Shown here: in pieces, positions 27,227-35,489 of the stretch
Numbering within the stretch: position 1 is the stretch's first letter
Layout of the letters: every line of letters starts with the position of its first letter
Assembly (NCBI RefSeq): GCF_020400725.1
Contig: NZ_JAINVG010000011.1
Span: 62,001-126,000, forward strand
From: Streptomyces sp. NK15101
Lineage (GTDB): Bacteria; Actinomycetota; Actinomycetes; Streptomycetales; Streptomycetaceae
Length of the DNA stretch: 64,000 nucleotides
Direction of reading: 5' to 3'
Notes under the pieces: generated by a model
What the model saw: only the letters and a program-made list of their open reading frames with translations
The model's database searches: none
Told to the model about the DNA's origin: nothing
Position numbers and translations under genes: made by a program

Positions 27227-27871
27227 TCAGCACTCCCGAGGGGATCCCACCACCGGGCGGGATCGTTTCGCCGGGGGTACTCGGCCCAGGGCGAGCCAGC
27301 GGAGGCCGAGCCGTTCGATCTGCTCGGCCCCCGCTTCGTCCAGCGGCTCCCGGCCGGTGACCTTGCGCAGGAGACGCGTCCGACTCCATCCCAGCTCTTC
27401 GGTGGCCGCGACGTGTTCCGTGCCGAGGAGCAGCTCCGTCACGGCGTCCCCGGCGGACGGGGTGAGCCAGGGTTCGTGGCCGAGTGCGTCGGCCAGGTCG
27501 ACACCGTGGGCGGCGACCTCCACCACGCGGGCGAGGAGGAACTCCGACAGGAGCATGGCGTCGCCATGACGCGTGCGTACGGTCCGGCCCGCCGGCTGGA
27601 CCCGGCACAGCCGGTCGACCCGCTGCCAGGTGGCGGCGAAGTCCCCGGCGAAGGCGGCGCCGTCGGCCGACCGCGCCGCGCGGTCCCGGGCCGGCGCGAT
27701 CCGGGTGTCGTTGCTCCGGGTCGAGAAGCGGTCGTCCGGGCGGTAGTACTCCGCCGCCGAGATCTCCGGCTCATCGGGTGCCGGTGCGTCCAGCTCCGGC
27801 CCGTCGAACTCCCGCTCCCACACGTCGAGGTCGTCGGCGGTGACGGGGCGCAGCGTGATCTTGTCCGCCAT
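27227..27871 (-). CDS. Maleylpyruvate-isomerase/DinB-like protein with a GNAT-like N-terminus (possible chimera)
   Basis: A 214-residue protein. The first 28 residues (ITLRPVTADDLDVWEREF) look like the start of a GNAT acetyltransferase. From about residue 75 the sequence follows mycothiol-dependent isomerases: TVRTRHGDAMLLSEFLLARV and VVEVAAHGVDLADALGH with the metal-binding His region, then PWLTPSAGDAV. The joint suggests fusion of two gene fragments. The typical first DinB helix is missing, so activity is doubtful. Confidence 0.55.
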   Translation of the reverse strand: MADKITLRPVTADDLDVWEREFDGPELDAPAPDEPEISAAEYYRPDDRFSTRSNDTRIAPARDRAARSADGAAFAGDFAATWQRVDRLCRVQPAGRTVRTRHGDAMLLSEFLLARVVEVAAHGVDLADALGHEPWLTPSAGDAVTELLLGTEHVAATEELGWSRTRLLRKVTGREPLDEAGAEQIERLGLRWLALGRVPPAKRSRPVVGSPREC

Positions 27872-28009
27872 GGAGCGGCTCCTGATCTCCCGGGCCGCGG
27901 GGTTCGGTTCCGCGCGGCCACGACGGGCGACGTCCTGTGAACTTCTCTTCGGCCGACCCGTGCTCCGGCCGGGGGGACGCCTGCTCCTTGCCGAGGCCGC
28001 GTCGCACGT

Positions 28010-29224
28010 CTACGCGGCGCCGCCGGGGGGCAGCAGGCGCTCGACGAACCAGACGAGGCCGATGACGCCGACGGCGGCAGCCGCGCCGACGTGGGCGAGC
28101 ACCGACCAGGAGCGGCGGCGTGCGAGCAGGATCAGCGGGAACACGGCCAGGACGATGGCGAGTTGACCGAGCTCGATGCCGAGGTTGAAGCCCAGGAGCG
28201 AGACGAGCAGCCGGCCGCTGAAGTCGCCGGTGAAATCCAGTGCCCCGGCGAAGCCGAGGCCGTGCAGCAGGCCGAATCCGAACACGACCAGGAGGCGGTG
28301 CCGCGACTCGCCCCGGATGATGTTCTCCACGGCGACGTACACGATCGACAGGGCGATGAGGGGTTCGACGATCTCGGTGGGGACGTCGAGCCACCCGAGT
28401 GCGGCGAGGGCGAGCGTCACGCTGTGTGCCACGGTGAAGCCGGTCGCGAGCCGGACGACGCTGCGCCATCCCTGCGCGCCGAGGAGCAGGAGCACCAGGA
28501 AGAGCACGTGGTCGGCGCCGCTCAGGATGTGTTCCAGGCCCAAGGACACGAAGCGGCCCGTCGACGCCCACGAGAGGTCCGGGCCGTCCGCACGCGGAGC
28601 GTCGCGCCCCGCGTGGGCGGCACCGCTCCGGCCTGCCCGCAGTTCGCGATGGCCGATGTCGAAGACGTCGCTGCCGCCGGACCCGCCGAGTTCGTAGTCG
28701 ACCATGTTGGTGTGCTCGGCACCGATGGCGTCCGCCTCGGAGAACACCTGGTACCGCACGGTGAATTCGCCGCTCTCCGACTCCGGGCACCGGTAGGTGA
28801 GGAGCAGGCGCGCGTAGAGGAACCGCTGCCGCTTCGTGATCCCCGTCCCGCCGAGCACGGCGGAGCACGGGGAGCCGTCGAGGGCGACGGTGAGGCGGTC
28901 GGAGAGGTACGAGACGAGCGGTGCGCGGTGGGCCTCGAGGAAGGCCGCGTGCTCGGCGTCCTTCGTGCCGCGCGGCAGCGTGCCGAATCCGGCGGCCTTC
29001 GTCAGCGTGTCGTAGTCCAGCTCCAGGGTGTAGTGCACCGATGCCCCGTCCTGACGGATCACCGACGTGCCGTCCGTCGTCGGGACGTGCGCCGATGCGG
29101 CCGGGGCCGTCCACGACAGCAGCAGTCCCGCGAGGACCACGGCGCCGAGCGCGACGCGAAGCCACGCGATGGTCGTTCTGCGGAGTGCGCCTCGATGTCC
29201 CGGCGGCGGAGTCGCGATCGTCAC
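28010..29224 (-). CDS. HupE/UreJ-like membrane protein with secreted N-terminal domain
   Basis: About 404 residues when started at GTG 29224. A signal-like segment (WLRVALGAVVLAGLLLSW to ASAHV) precedes an extracytoplasmic domain of about 190 residues. Then come six membrane helices with GLEHILSGADHVLFLVLLLL, FTVAHSVTLALAALG and FGLLHGLGFAGAL, the His-rich signature of the HupE/UreJ family. These may bind or pass nickel or cobalt ions. An earlier GTG or ATG cannot be excluded. It is divergent from the secreted phosphoesterase. Confidence 0.75.
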   Translation of the reverse strand: MTIATPPPGHRGALRRTTIAWLRVALGAVVLAGLLLSWTAPAASAHVPTTDGTSVIRQDGASVHYTLELDYDTLTKAAGFGTLPRGTKDAEHAAFLEAHRAPLVSYLSDRLTVALDGSPCSAVLGGTGITKRQRFLYARLLLTYRCPESESGEFTVRYQVFSEADAIGAEHTNMVDYELGGSGGSDVFDIGHRELRAGRSGAAHAGRDAPRADGPDLSWASTGRFVSLGLEHILSGADHVLFLVLLLLGAQGWRSVVRLATGFTVAHSVTLALAALGWLDVPTEIVEPLIALSIVYVAVENIIRGESRHRLLVVFGFGLLHGLGFAGALDFTGDFSGRLLVSLLGFNLGIELGQLAIVLAVFPLILLARRRSWSVLAHVGAAAAVGVIGLVWFVERLLPPGGAA

Positions 29225-29413
29225 GCCGAGGAGTGGAGCCCGGAGAAGAGTGGGCCGCGTGACGTGCTCATGTCCTGGCCTCGATGTCCCGTTGAACTCT
29301 CGGCGACACGGACACGCCACTGCACGGACACACCACCGCCGGGCAGCCCGCTCCCACGGCGTGTCAATGCGCCCACGTCACAGAGGGAAACGCTCACGTT
29401 CCAGGCACCCAAG

Positions 29414-29424
29414 GTTCATTCGGC
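29414..29424 (+). promoter_or_regulatory. Single PHO-box-like unit
   Basis: GTTCATTCGGC fits one 11-base direct-repeat unit of the Streptomyces PhoP site, about 90 bases before a secreted phosphoesterase gene. A second unit in register is not seen, so support is weak. Confidence 0.25.
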
Positions 29425-29466
29425 GGCTGTAGTCGTGGCTCGTGGCGGATCCCTAGGTTCCTCACT

Positions 29467-29482
29467 GCCTCGTGCACGAGGC
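29467..29482 (+). promoter_or_regulatory. Perfect 16-bp palindrome before the phosphoesterase gene
   Basis: GCCTCGTGCACGAGGC is fully self-complementary and lies 30 bases before the start codon, a position suited to a repressor site. Confidence 0.45.
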
Positions 29483-29512
29483 GACACCCTCACCTCCGAA
29501 GGGATTCACCTG

Positions 29513-30925
29513 ATGGGCACCCGCCGCATCCGAAGAGCGTCCTTGGCGGCCGCAGCAGTCGCCACGACCACCGCCGCCGTCGTGGCCCTGCTCACGGCCG
29601 CTCCGTCGGCCAGCGCCGCCACCAGCACCTTCACACCGGTCGCCGACACCTATGTGCAGGACACCGCCCCGTCGACCAACTACGGCACCTCGTCGCTGTT
29701 CACCACGGACAACTCGCCGGTGCGCCGGTCGTACCTGAAGTTCACGGTCAGCGGCCTCACCGACGACGTGGTCGGCGCCAAGCTGCGGATCCGCGTCACC
29801 AGCACCGGCAACAGCGGCAACGGCGGCGTCTGGAAGTCGATGAGCGACACCACGTGGTCGGAGACCGCGGTCACGTGGAACAACAAGCCGGTCGTCGACG
29901 GCGCCACGCTCGCGTCGCTCGGCGCGGTGGCGAACGACCAGTGGGTCGAGATCGACGTGACCTCCGTGGTGACCGGGAACGGCACGTTCGGCTTCGGCGG
30001 CAGCTCCACCAGTTCCGACGGCGCGTACTACGACTCCCGCGAGTCCGGCGCCGACGCCCCGCAGCTCGTGATCACCACCGGCACCGCCCCCTCCCCCACG
30101 CCCACGCCGTCCACGTCGGCGCCGACGTCCGACCCGGTGCTGGTAGGCGCCGGCGACATCGCCGACTGCGGCACCGGCGGTGACGAGGCCACCTCCGACC
30201 TCCTCGACGGCATCAGCGGCACGGTCATGGCCATCGGCGACACGGCCTACCCGGACGGCACCGCCGCCGACTACACCAACTGCTACAACCCGACGTGGGG
30301 CAGGCACAAGGCCCGCACCAAGCCGGCCACCGGCAACCACGAGTACCACACCTCGGGCGCCTCGGGTTACTTCAACTACTTCGGCGCTTCCGCGGGTGAC
30401 CCGAACAAGGGCTACTACTCCTTCGACCTGGGCAGCTGGCACGTCGTGGCCCTCAACTCCAACTGCTCGATCGTGTCCTGCGCGGCCGGCTCGGCACAGG
30501 AGCAGTGGCTGCGCAGCGACCTCGCGGCCAGCACCAAGCCGTGCACCGTCGCGTACTGGCACCACCCGCGCTACACGTCCGGCGCCAGCCACGGCCCGAA
30601 CACCTCGGTGCAGCCGCTGTACCAGGCGCTGTACGACAACAACGCCGAGGTGATCGTGACCGGGCACAACCACAACTACGAGCGGTTCGCCCCGATGAAC
30701 GCCACCGGCGGCCTGGACAACACCCGTGGCATCCGGCAGTTCGTCGCCGGCATGGGCGGCACCGGTCTGGGTGGCTTCGGCACCATCCAGCCCAACAGCC
30801 AGGTCCGCAACAGCAACACGTGGGGCGTGCTGAAGCTGACCCTGCACCCCAGCGGCTACGACTGGCAGTTCGTCCCCGAGGCGGGCAAGACCTTCACCGA
30901 CAGCGGCACCAACTCCTGCCACTGA
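29513..30925 (+). CDS. Secreted DNRLRE-domain metallophosphoesterase
   Basis: A 470-residue protein; AAGGGA precedes the ATG. A signal peptide of about 35 residues (RRIRRASLAAAAV to PSASA) is followed by a DNRLRE domain (about 40-180: ADTYVQDTAPSTNYGTSSLF). A Ser/Thr/Pro linker leads to a calcineurin-like domain with GAGDIADCG, GDTAYPDG, TGNHEYH, YWHHPRY and VTGHNHNYERFAP. It probably releases phosphate from extracellular esters, similar to purple-acid-phosphatase-like enzymes. A perfect palindrome and a PHO-like unit lie upstream, and a strong hairpin follows. Confidence 0.88.
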   Translation: MGTRRIRRASLAAAAVATTTAAVVALLTAAPSASAATSTFTPVADTYVQDTAPSTNYGTSSLFTTDNSPVRRSYLKFTVSGLTDDVVGAKLRIRVTSTGNSGNGGVWKSMSDTTWSETAVTWNNKPVVDGATLASLGAVANDQWVEIDVTSVVTGNGTFGFGGSSTSSDGAYYDSRESGADAPQLVITTGTAPSPTPTPSTSAPTSDPVLVGAGDIADCGTGGDEATSDLLDGISGTVMAIGDTAYPDGTAADYTNCYNPTWGRHKARTKPATGNHEYHTSGASGYFNYFGASAGDPNKGYYSFDLGSWHVVALNSNCSIVSCAAGSAQEQWLRSDLAASTKPCTVAYWHHPRYTSGASHGPNTSVQPLYQALYDNNAEVIVTGHNHNYERFAPMNATGGLDNTRGIRQFVAGMGGTGLGGFGTIQPNSQVRNSNTWGVLKLTLHPSGYDWQFVPEAGKTFTDSGTNSCH

Positions 30926-30942
30926 CAGGCACATGAGCGACG

Positions 30943-30970
30943 GGTGCCTTCCCCGGCCGGGGAGGGCGCC
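30943..30970 (+). terminator. Hairpin terminator after the phosphoesterase gene
   Basis: A 14-bp imperfect palindrome centred on CCCCGGCCGGGG, with two G-T pairs, lies 18 bases after the stop. Confidence 0.55.
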
Positions 30971-30990
30971 TCCCTCCGTGCGCCGAGCAC

Positions 30991-31025
30991 CCGCTCCCCG
31001 TCGAGCGCCCGCTCCCCGTCGAGTG
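30991..31025 (+). repeat. Two 17-bp direct repeats, period 18
   Basis: CCGCTCCCCGTCGAGCG occurs twice in tandem with one mismatch in the leader of the MFS gene, followed by a partial third unit. Confidence 0.6.
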
Positions 31026-31062
31026 CCCCCGCTCCGCTCCCCGCCCCGAAAGGTCCGCCCGC

Positions 31063-32339
31063 ATGTATCTGTCCTCGATCGACAGGCCAGGGGCCGATGC
31101 CGCACCCACCGCCGTTCGCTCCCGCCTCCGCGGGATCACGGTCGTCGGCGGGAACGTGTTCGCGCTCGGCACGGTCAGCCTGCTGACCGACGTCTCCGCC
31201 GAGATGGTCACCGCGATCCTCCCGGTGTACCTGGTGTTCGGGCTGTCCATGAGCCCCCTGGCCTACGGCACGCTCGACGGCCTCCACACCGGAGCGACCG
31301 CTCTGCTGCGGCTCGTCGGAGGCTATGTCGCGGACCGGGTCCGCAGGCCCAGGACGGTGGCGGGCATCGGATACGCGCTGTCGGCGCTGGCCAAGCTCGG
31401 GCTGCTCGCGGCGGGCCGCACGGCCGGTGCGATCGGGCTCGTCATCGCCGCCGACCGGGCCGGCAAGGGACTCCGAACGGCTCCCCGGGACGCCCTGATC
31501 ACCCTGTCGGCCCCGCCGCACGCCCTGGCCCGCGCCTTCGGCGTACACCGGGCGATGGACAGCTTCGGCGCGTTCCTCGGACCGCTCGTCGCGCTGGCCG
31601 TGCTGGCGGCCGCCGGTCAGGCCTTCGACGCCGTCCTGGTCACCAGCTTCTGCATAGCGGCACTCGGCGTGCTCGTCCTCTTCCTCTTCGTCCGGGACCG
31701 GCACGACGAACGGCCCCCCGCCGCCGTGGCCTCGCCACGCGAGGCCGTGGCGCTGCTGCGGTCCGCCCCGGTCCGCCGCCTGCTCGCCGCCGCGTGCCTG
31801 CTCGGCTTCGCCGTCATCGGAGACGGCTTCGTCTACCTGCTCCTGCAGCGACGGGAAGAGGTGTCCCTGAGCAGCTTCCCCCTGCTGGCGGTCGGCACCA
31901 GCCTGGTCTATCTCCTGCTGGCGGTCCCGATCGGAGCGCTGGCCGACCGGATCGGCCGTGTGCCCGTGGTGCTCGGCGGCTACACGGCCCTGCTCGGCGT
32001 CTACCTGCTCCTCTCCGGCCTCCTCCACGGCCGGCCGCTGGTGGCACTGGTGCTGGTGCTCTACGGCTTCTTCTACGCCGCCACCGACGGCGTACTGATG
32101 GCGCTGGCCGGCCCGGTGCTCCCCGAGCACCTTCGCACCACCGGCCTCGCGCTGATCCAGACCGGACAGGCCCTCGCCTACCTCGCCTCCTCCGTCCTCT
32201 TCGGACTCGCCTGGCAGCTGTGGGGCCCGGTCGTCGCCGTCCGGTGCGCCGCCGCCCTGGTCGTGCCGGCGGTCGTCGCCACCGCGTTCCTGCTGATCGT
32301 CCGCCCCACCACCCCACCGACACCGAGGAAACCGCATGA
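31063..32339 (+). CDS. MFS transporter, 3' end frameshifted
   Basis: A 12-helix major-facilitator protein; ATG 31063 follows GAAAGG. It has the loop 2-3 motif GGYVADRVRRPRTVAG and the middle-loop motif GALADRIGRVPVVLGG. Its frame does not stop at the expected place: it runs on to 33075 through the next gene in another phase. Adding one C in the CCCC run near 32303 would give a short tail ending TDTEETA and a TGA overlapping the next ATG. The natural end is therefore taken as 32339. The cargo is unknown. Confidence 0.72.
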
Positions 32340-33376
32340 GCAAGCAGTCGACCATCGAAGCCGAGCCCGACGCGCACCCGGTCCCCGCGCTGCGCCGGTC
32401 CGGGCGGACGGCCCGCATCGCGACCACGGTGGCCGCCACCCTCGCGCTCGCCGCCGTCGCCATCGGCTACGCCCGGCACAGCTCGTCGGCCCAGGCCCCC
32501 GACACGGCCGCCACCGCGGAGACGGTGTCGCTGGCACCCGGCCCGCGGCTGCTGACCCTGACCAGCACCGGGCAGATCACGACCGTCGACAAGACCGACC
32601 CGGGCGGCGCACGCACCGTGTCGGACACCAAGTGCGACCGCGTCTACGCCGCGGCGGGCACGGTGGCCTGCCTCTACGGCGACGGGGTCCTCGGCACCGT
32701 GACGATGCGCGTGCTGTCGCCGGACCTCAAGGAACGCAAGGCCATCCCGGTCAGCGGCGTCCCCAACCGGGTCCGCGTCTCGGCCAGCGGCCGCATGGTC
32801 TCCTGGACGGCCTTCGTCGGCGGGGACAGCTACGCCACGCTCGACTTCGCCACTCGCACGGGCATCTACGACACCAGGACGGGAACCCTGTTCAAGACCC
32901 TGGAGACCTTCTCCGTCGTCAAGGACGGCAAGCCCTACCAGTCGTCCGACGTCAACTACTGGGGCGTGACGTTCACCAAGGACGACAACACCTTCTACGC
33001 GACCATGTACACCAAGGGCCACCGGTACCTGGTCCAGGGCGACTTCGCGGCCCGCACCGTCCGCACTCTGCGTGACCGCGTCGAGTGCCCCTCGCTCTCC
33101 CCCGACGGGACCAGGATCGCGTTCAAGGCCCCCGTCGACGGTGACTCGGCGAAGGGGTGGCGGCTCTCCGTCCTCGACCTGGCCACCGGCCGCGTGACCG
33201 CCACGGCCGAGGCCCGCAGCGTGGACGACCAGGCGGCCTGGCTGAACGGTTCCACCCTGGCGTACGCGCAGCAGCACGACGACGGCACCAAGGACCTCTG
33301 GACCGTCCCCGCCGACGGCTCCGGCAAGCCCCGGCTGCTGCTGCGCAACGCTCACTCCCCCGCCGCACTCGGATGA
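32336..33376 (+). CDS. Membrane-anchored beta-propeller (TolB/WD40-like) protein
   Basis: A 346-residue protein with one N-terminal membrane helix (TVAATLALAAVAIGYA). The rest is repeated beta-sheet blades, including LSPDGTRIAFKAPVDGD and DLWTVPADGSGKPRLLL, typical of TolB/PD40 repeats. It probably faces the outside. Its ATG overlaps the predicted transporter stop, so it is likely coupled to the transporter and may help with substrate capture. Confidence 0.72.
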   Translation: MSKQSTIEAEPDAHPVPALRRSGRTARIATTVAATLALAAVAIGYARHSSSAQAPDTAATAETVSLAPGPRLLTLTSTGQITTVDKTDPGGARTVSDTKCDRVYAAAGTVACLYGDGVLGTVTMRVLSPDLKERKAIPVSGVPNRVRVSASGRMVSWTAFVGGDSYATLDFATRTGIYDTRTGTLFKTLETFSVVKDGKPYQSSDVNYWGVTFTKDDNTFYATMYTKGHRYLVQGDFAARTVRTLRDRVECPSLSPDGTRIAFKAPVDGDSAKGWRLSVLDLATGRVTATAEARSVDDQAAWLNGSTLAYAQQHDDGTKDLWTVPADGSGKPRLLLRNAHSPAALG

Positions 33377-33973
33377 GAACGGTCCTCCACCACCGCCCGG
33401 CGCGCGACCGGCAGAGCCGCAGGTTCTTCCGAGGCCTTGGGGCGGCCGGTCGAGGACGGTCAGCAGGACGTCGTCCTCGTCGAACGGCAGGGGGTTGCGG
33501 GCGCGCATGAGGCCGAAGGCGCCGAGGACCTCGTTGCGGGGGCTTTGTACGCGAGAACGGGTTCTGGCCCACTCTCCGTGAAGCTTGCGCCCTGAGTGAC
33601 GGTTGCGCTGGGTGCGGCTGGTCGGAGGGCGTTTACGGCTCCTGTCTGCGTCATCCTGCCGACGCGTCCAGCGCCGGCGGCCACCCTGGCTCGTGGCGCG
33701 TCTCCATCCACGTGCGATCATGCTGCTCGCCGATGCGGCAGGGGGGCGGATGGCGGGCGTTTGGGCGACGACGCGTCTGCCAGGTGAGGCCGCAGGCGAT
33801 GTCGAAGGGGCGCTTACAAGGGCTCTCGCGCCTTTGTGCATAGACACGGAGGAGAACCCCGCGGAGCGCGGCATGTGCGATGTGCGGCGCGTTGCCGGAG
33901 GCAGCGACGGCAGGGGTTTCGCAGTTGCCCCTGGATACTGGGGAGATCCCCGGCTCATCCACGATGATCCTGG
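33377..33973 (+). other. Intergenic region with a protein remnant and an IS-end-like sequence
   Basis: About 600 bases. Minus-strand 33430-33550 reads NEVLGAFGLMRARNPLPFDE and then DDVLLTVLDRP, apparently the C-terminal piece of a lost protein that I cannot place. It stops abruptly at GGGTTCTGGC near 33559. To the right, G+C drops and no coding frame is convincing. Confidence 0.35.
33552..33568 (+). repeat. Copy of an IS-end-like repeat
   Basis: CGAGAACGGGTTCTGGC is identical to the reverse complement of 35163-35179. With GTAC before it, similarity extends to about 22 bases. It marks the left edge of the lower-GC islet. Confidence 0.5.
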
Positions 33974-34222
33974 ATGCAACGGCTTGCCGCTTACCGGGAC
34001 CAGCCGTTGATCAAGGCCTACCTCGACCACCCCTTCAGCCTGGACACGGGGTATCCGGGGCTCGTGGGATCCATCGGTCCAGAGGAGCATCCTGTGATCG
34101 GCTATGAGGGAACACGTGCCGAGTGCATCCGTGAGTTCACCGACTCGGAATCACCCAGCGCTGACGTGCTCACAGAGGACGGTTGGTGGTCGGTGGACGG
34201 CATCAATGCCGTCCACAAGTGA
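33974..34222 (+). CDS. Small hypothetical protein in the lower-GC islet
   Basis: An 82-residue protein (MQRLAAYRDQPLIKAYLDHP) with a clean end. Base composition is lower in G+C than flanking genes. No domain is recognised. It sits with another small acidic protein between IS-like ends, a context typical of acquired cargo or immunity genes, but no function is claimed. Confidence 0.4.
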   Translation: MQRLAAYRDQPLIKAYLDHPFSLDTGYPGLVGSIGPEEHPVIGYEGTRAECIREFTDSESPSADVLTEDGWWSVDGINAVHK

Positions 34223-34374
34223 GCCGGAGCCCGAGAACGGGAGTCGTTCGTCGACGGCTTCGGGGGTCACCGCACGGCCCTGTTCCATGATCGACGTCGA
34301 TGAGTTCGGGAGTCACTCGCGGTCCGGCGTGCGGCCTTTGGACTCGAAGGGAACCGTAACGAGGAGAAGGGTGA

Positions 34375-34641
34375 GTGAGTGCAATGGTCTTTTCGGAAGC
34401 GATGGAGGACTGGGTCTACTGGGACCAGGCCGCATATGAGCTGGGGTTGAGCCTCGGTGTGCTCACGGCTGACGTTCCCTTCTCGAAGAGCAAGAGGATC
34501 TTCTGGGAAGACAACCCGGCTGGGCGAGCTCTCCACGCCACCCTCTTGGCGCTTGTGGAAGCCGGCTTGCTGGAGTCGCGCGACGATGACGAGGAGTTCC
34601 GGTGGGCGTCCACCAAGTTCCTGAACGTGTTCGACGACTGA
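34375..34641 (+). CDS. Small acidic hypothetical protein in the lower-GC islet
   Basis: An 88-residue protein with GAGGAGAAGG just before GTG 34375 (ATG 34384 is an alternative). It is acidic and helical (MEDWVYWDQAAYELGLSLG) and ends FRWASTKFLNVFDD. Size and charge resemble immunity or antitoxin-like proteins, but no partner toxin is seen. Confidence 0.55.
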   Translation: MSAMVFSEAMEDWVYWDQAAYELGLSLGVLTADVPFSKSKRIFWEDNPAGRALHATLLALVEAGLLESRDDDEEFRWASTKFLNVFDD

Positions 34642-34853
34642 ACTCCTGGCCGAGTCGCCCTGATCTCCGAATGATGTACCGGAAGTGCTCGGGGTGAACG
34701 GGGCTGGTGAGCGGAAGAGCCGACGGAGGGCGCAGCCGCCGAGCTGGTGGCAACTGGTGACGATGTCGGCGGCGCGGGCCACGTGGCTCGACCACTGGCG
34801 TCTGGGCACACGTACGTGTACCCATCGAGTCAGTGGCGGGTGCCTCCCGCACT

Positions 34854-35175
34854 CGGGTTCTGGCACAACCTCTGTGGACCTGGCGCGAGGCGGCGGGTCC
34901 GTGCGCCGTACGACGTCCTGGTCGGTTGCGGTGCCGACGGGATTCGAACCCGCGAGACAGATGGGAGCAGGTCCGCCCCGTCCCCGTCAGTCGCCGTGGG
35001 AGGGACCTCGCCCACGGCGATCGCAATGGACCGCTCTGCCACGGCACCGCAACCTGCGGAAACGCGCGCACTCCCGCTCTGACCAAGCGTAGAGACACCG
35101 TTCTCCGCGGACGAATCCTTTATCCGGTCGTCGGCGACCGCTGCCACGGGCCCGCAGAGGTCGTGCCAGAACCCG
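34854..35175. mobile_element. Small inverted-repeat element (MITE- or IS-end-like) of 322 bp
   Basis: The ends are imperfect inverted repeats about 29 bases long: 34854-34882 against the complement of 35147-35175, sharing CGGGTTCTGGCAC exactly and differing at about four later positions. It carries no transposase. A third related end lies at 33559. The GGGTTCTGGC-like termini recall ISL3-type ends, but I could not confirm this. The right end coincides with truncation of a PAS-domain gene. Confidence 0.4.
34929..35048 (-). other. tRNA-like structure with extended acceptor stem and atypical anticodon arm
   Basis: On the minus strand GGTGCCG pairs with CGGCACC as a 7-bp acceptor stem with discriminator G. 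The pairing continues six more base pairs outward (34924-34936 with 35042-35054). A TGGCAGAGCGG D-arm like that of tRNA-Ser and a perfect T-arm (GCGGG, TTCGAAT, CCCGT) are present. In place of a normal 5-bp/7-base anticodon arm there is a 10-bp hairpin with a 10-base loop (34991-35020). At 120 bases it is too long for a standard tRNA. It may be decayed or specialised. Confidence 0.5.
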
Positions 35176-35189
35176 TTCTCGGGTACAGG

Positions 35190-35400
35190 GCCAGGCCCCG
35201 GTGCTCATCACCTCGACGAACAGCTTGATCACCGGATCCCTGTGCACTCGGTGGACCGGCAGCCGGTCCGCCTTCTGCCCCGGGGCCTCCTGCGCGCTGT
35301 AGCCGAAGACCTCCTCGGCCTGTGGGCTCCAGAACACGATCCGCCCCCCGGCGTCCAGGACCACCACCGCCACGCCGAGCAGATCCAGAGGCCCTCCCGA
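35190..35400 (-). pseudogene. Truncated PAS-domain fragment
   Basis: The frame reads PLDLLGVAVVVLDAGGRIVF, WSPQAEEVFGYSAQEAPGQ and VIKLFVEVMSTG, a typical PAS core found in Streptomyces PAS/SpoIIE phosphatases. It then loses similarity at the boundary of the inverted-repeat element. No start or downstream domain remains. Confidence 0.6.
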
Positions 35401-35489
35401 CGGCGAGGGGCGCGGGCTTCCCCGGGCCGTCGAGGCCGTGGCCCCCGGTGTCCGGTGCCGCGACAGCGTGGGGGATCTACCCTGAAGTC

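Noticed and set aside
29462..31105. Long minus-strand frame opposite the secreted phosphoesterase
   Set aside because: Gly/Val/Arg-rich shadow without motifs; the plus strand has a complete signal peptide and phosphoesterase.
31063..33075. 670-residue transporter with a long C-terminal extension
   Set aside because: The extension is the out-of-phase shadow of the propeller gene and has no protein-like features.
33552..33568. KstR-type operator (AGAAC-n2-GTTCT)
   Set aside because: The same sequence recurs as an element end at 35163-35179 and is not in front of any lipid gene, so a repeat end is the simpler reading.
34929..35048. Ordinary tRNA gene
   Set aside because: At 120 bases with no 5-bp/7-base anticodon arm, no anticodon can be assigned, so it is listed only as tRNA-like.
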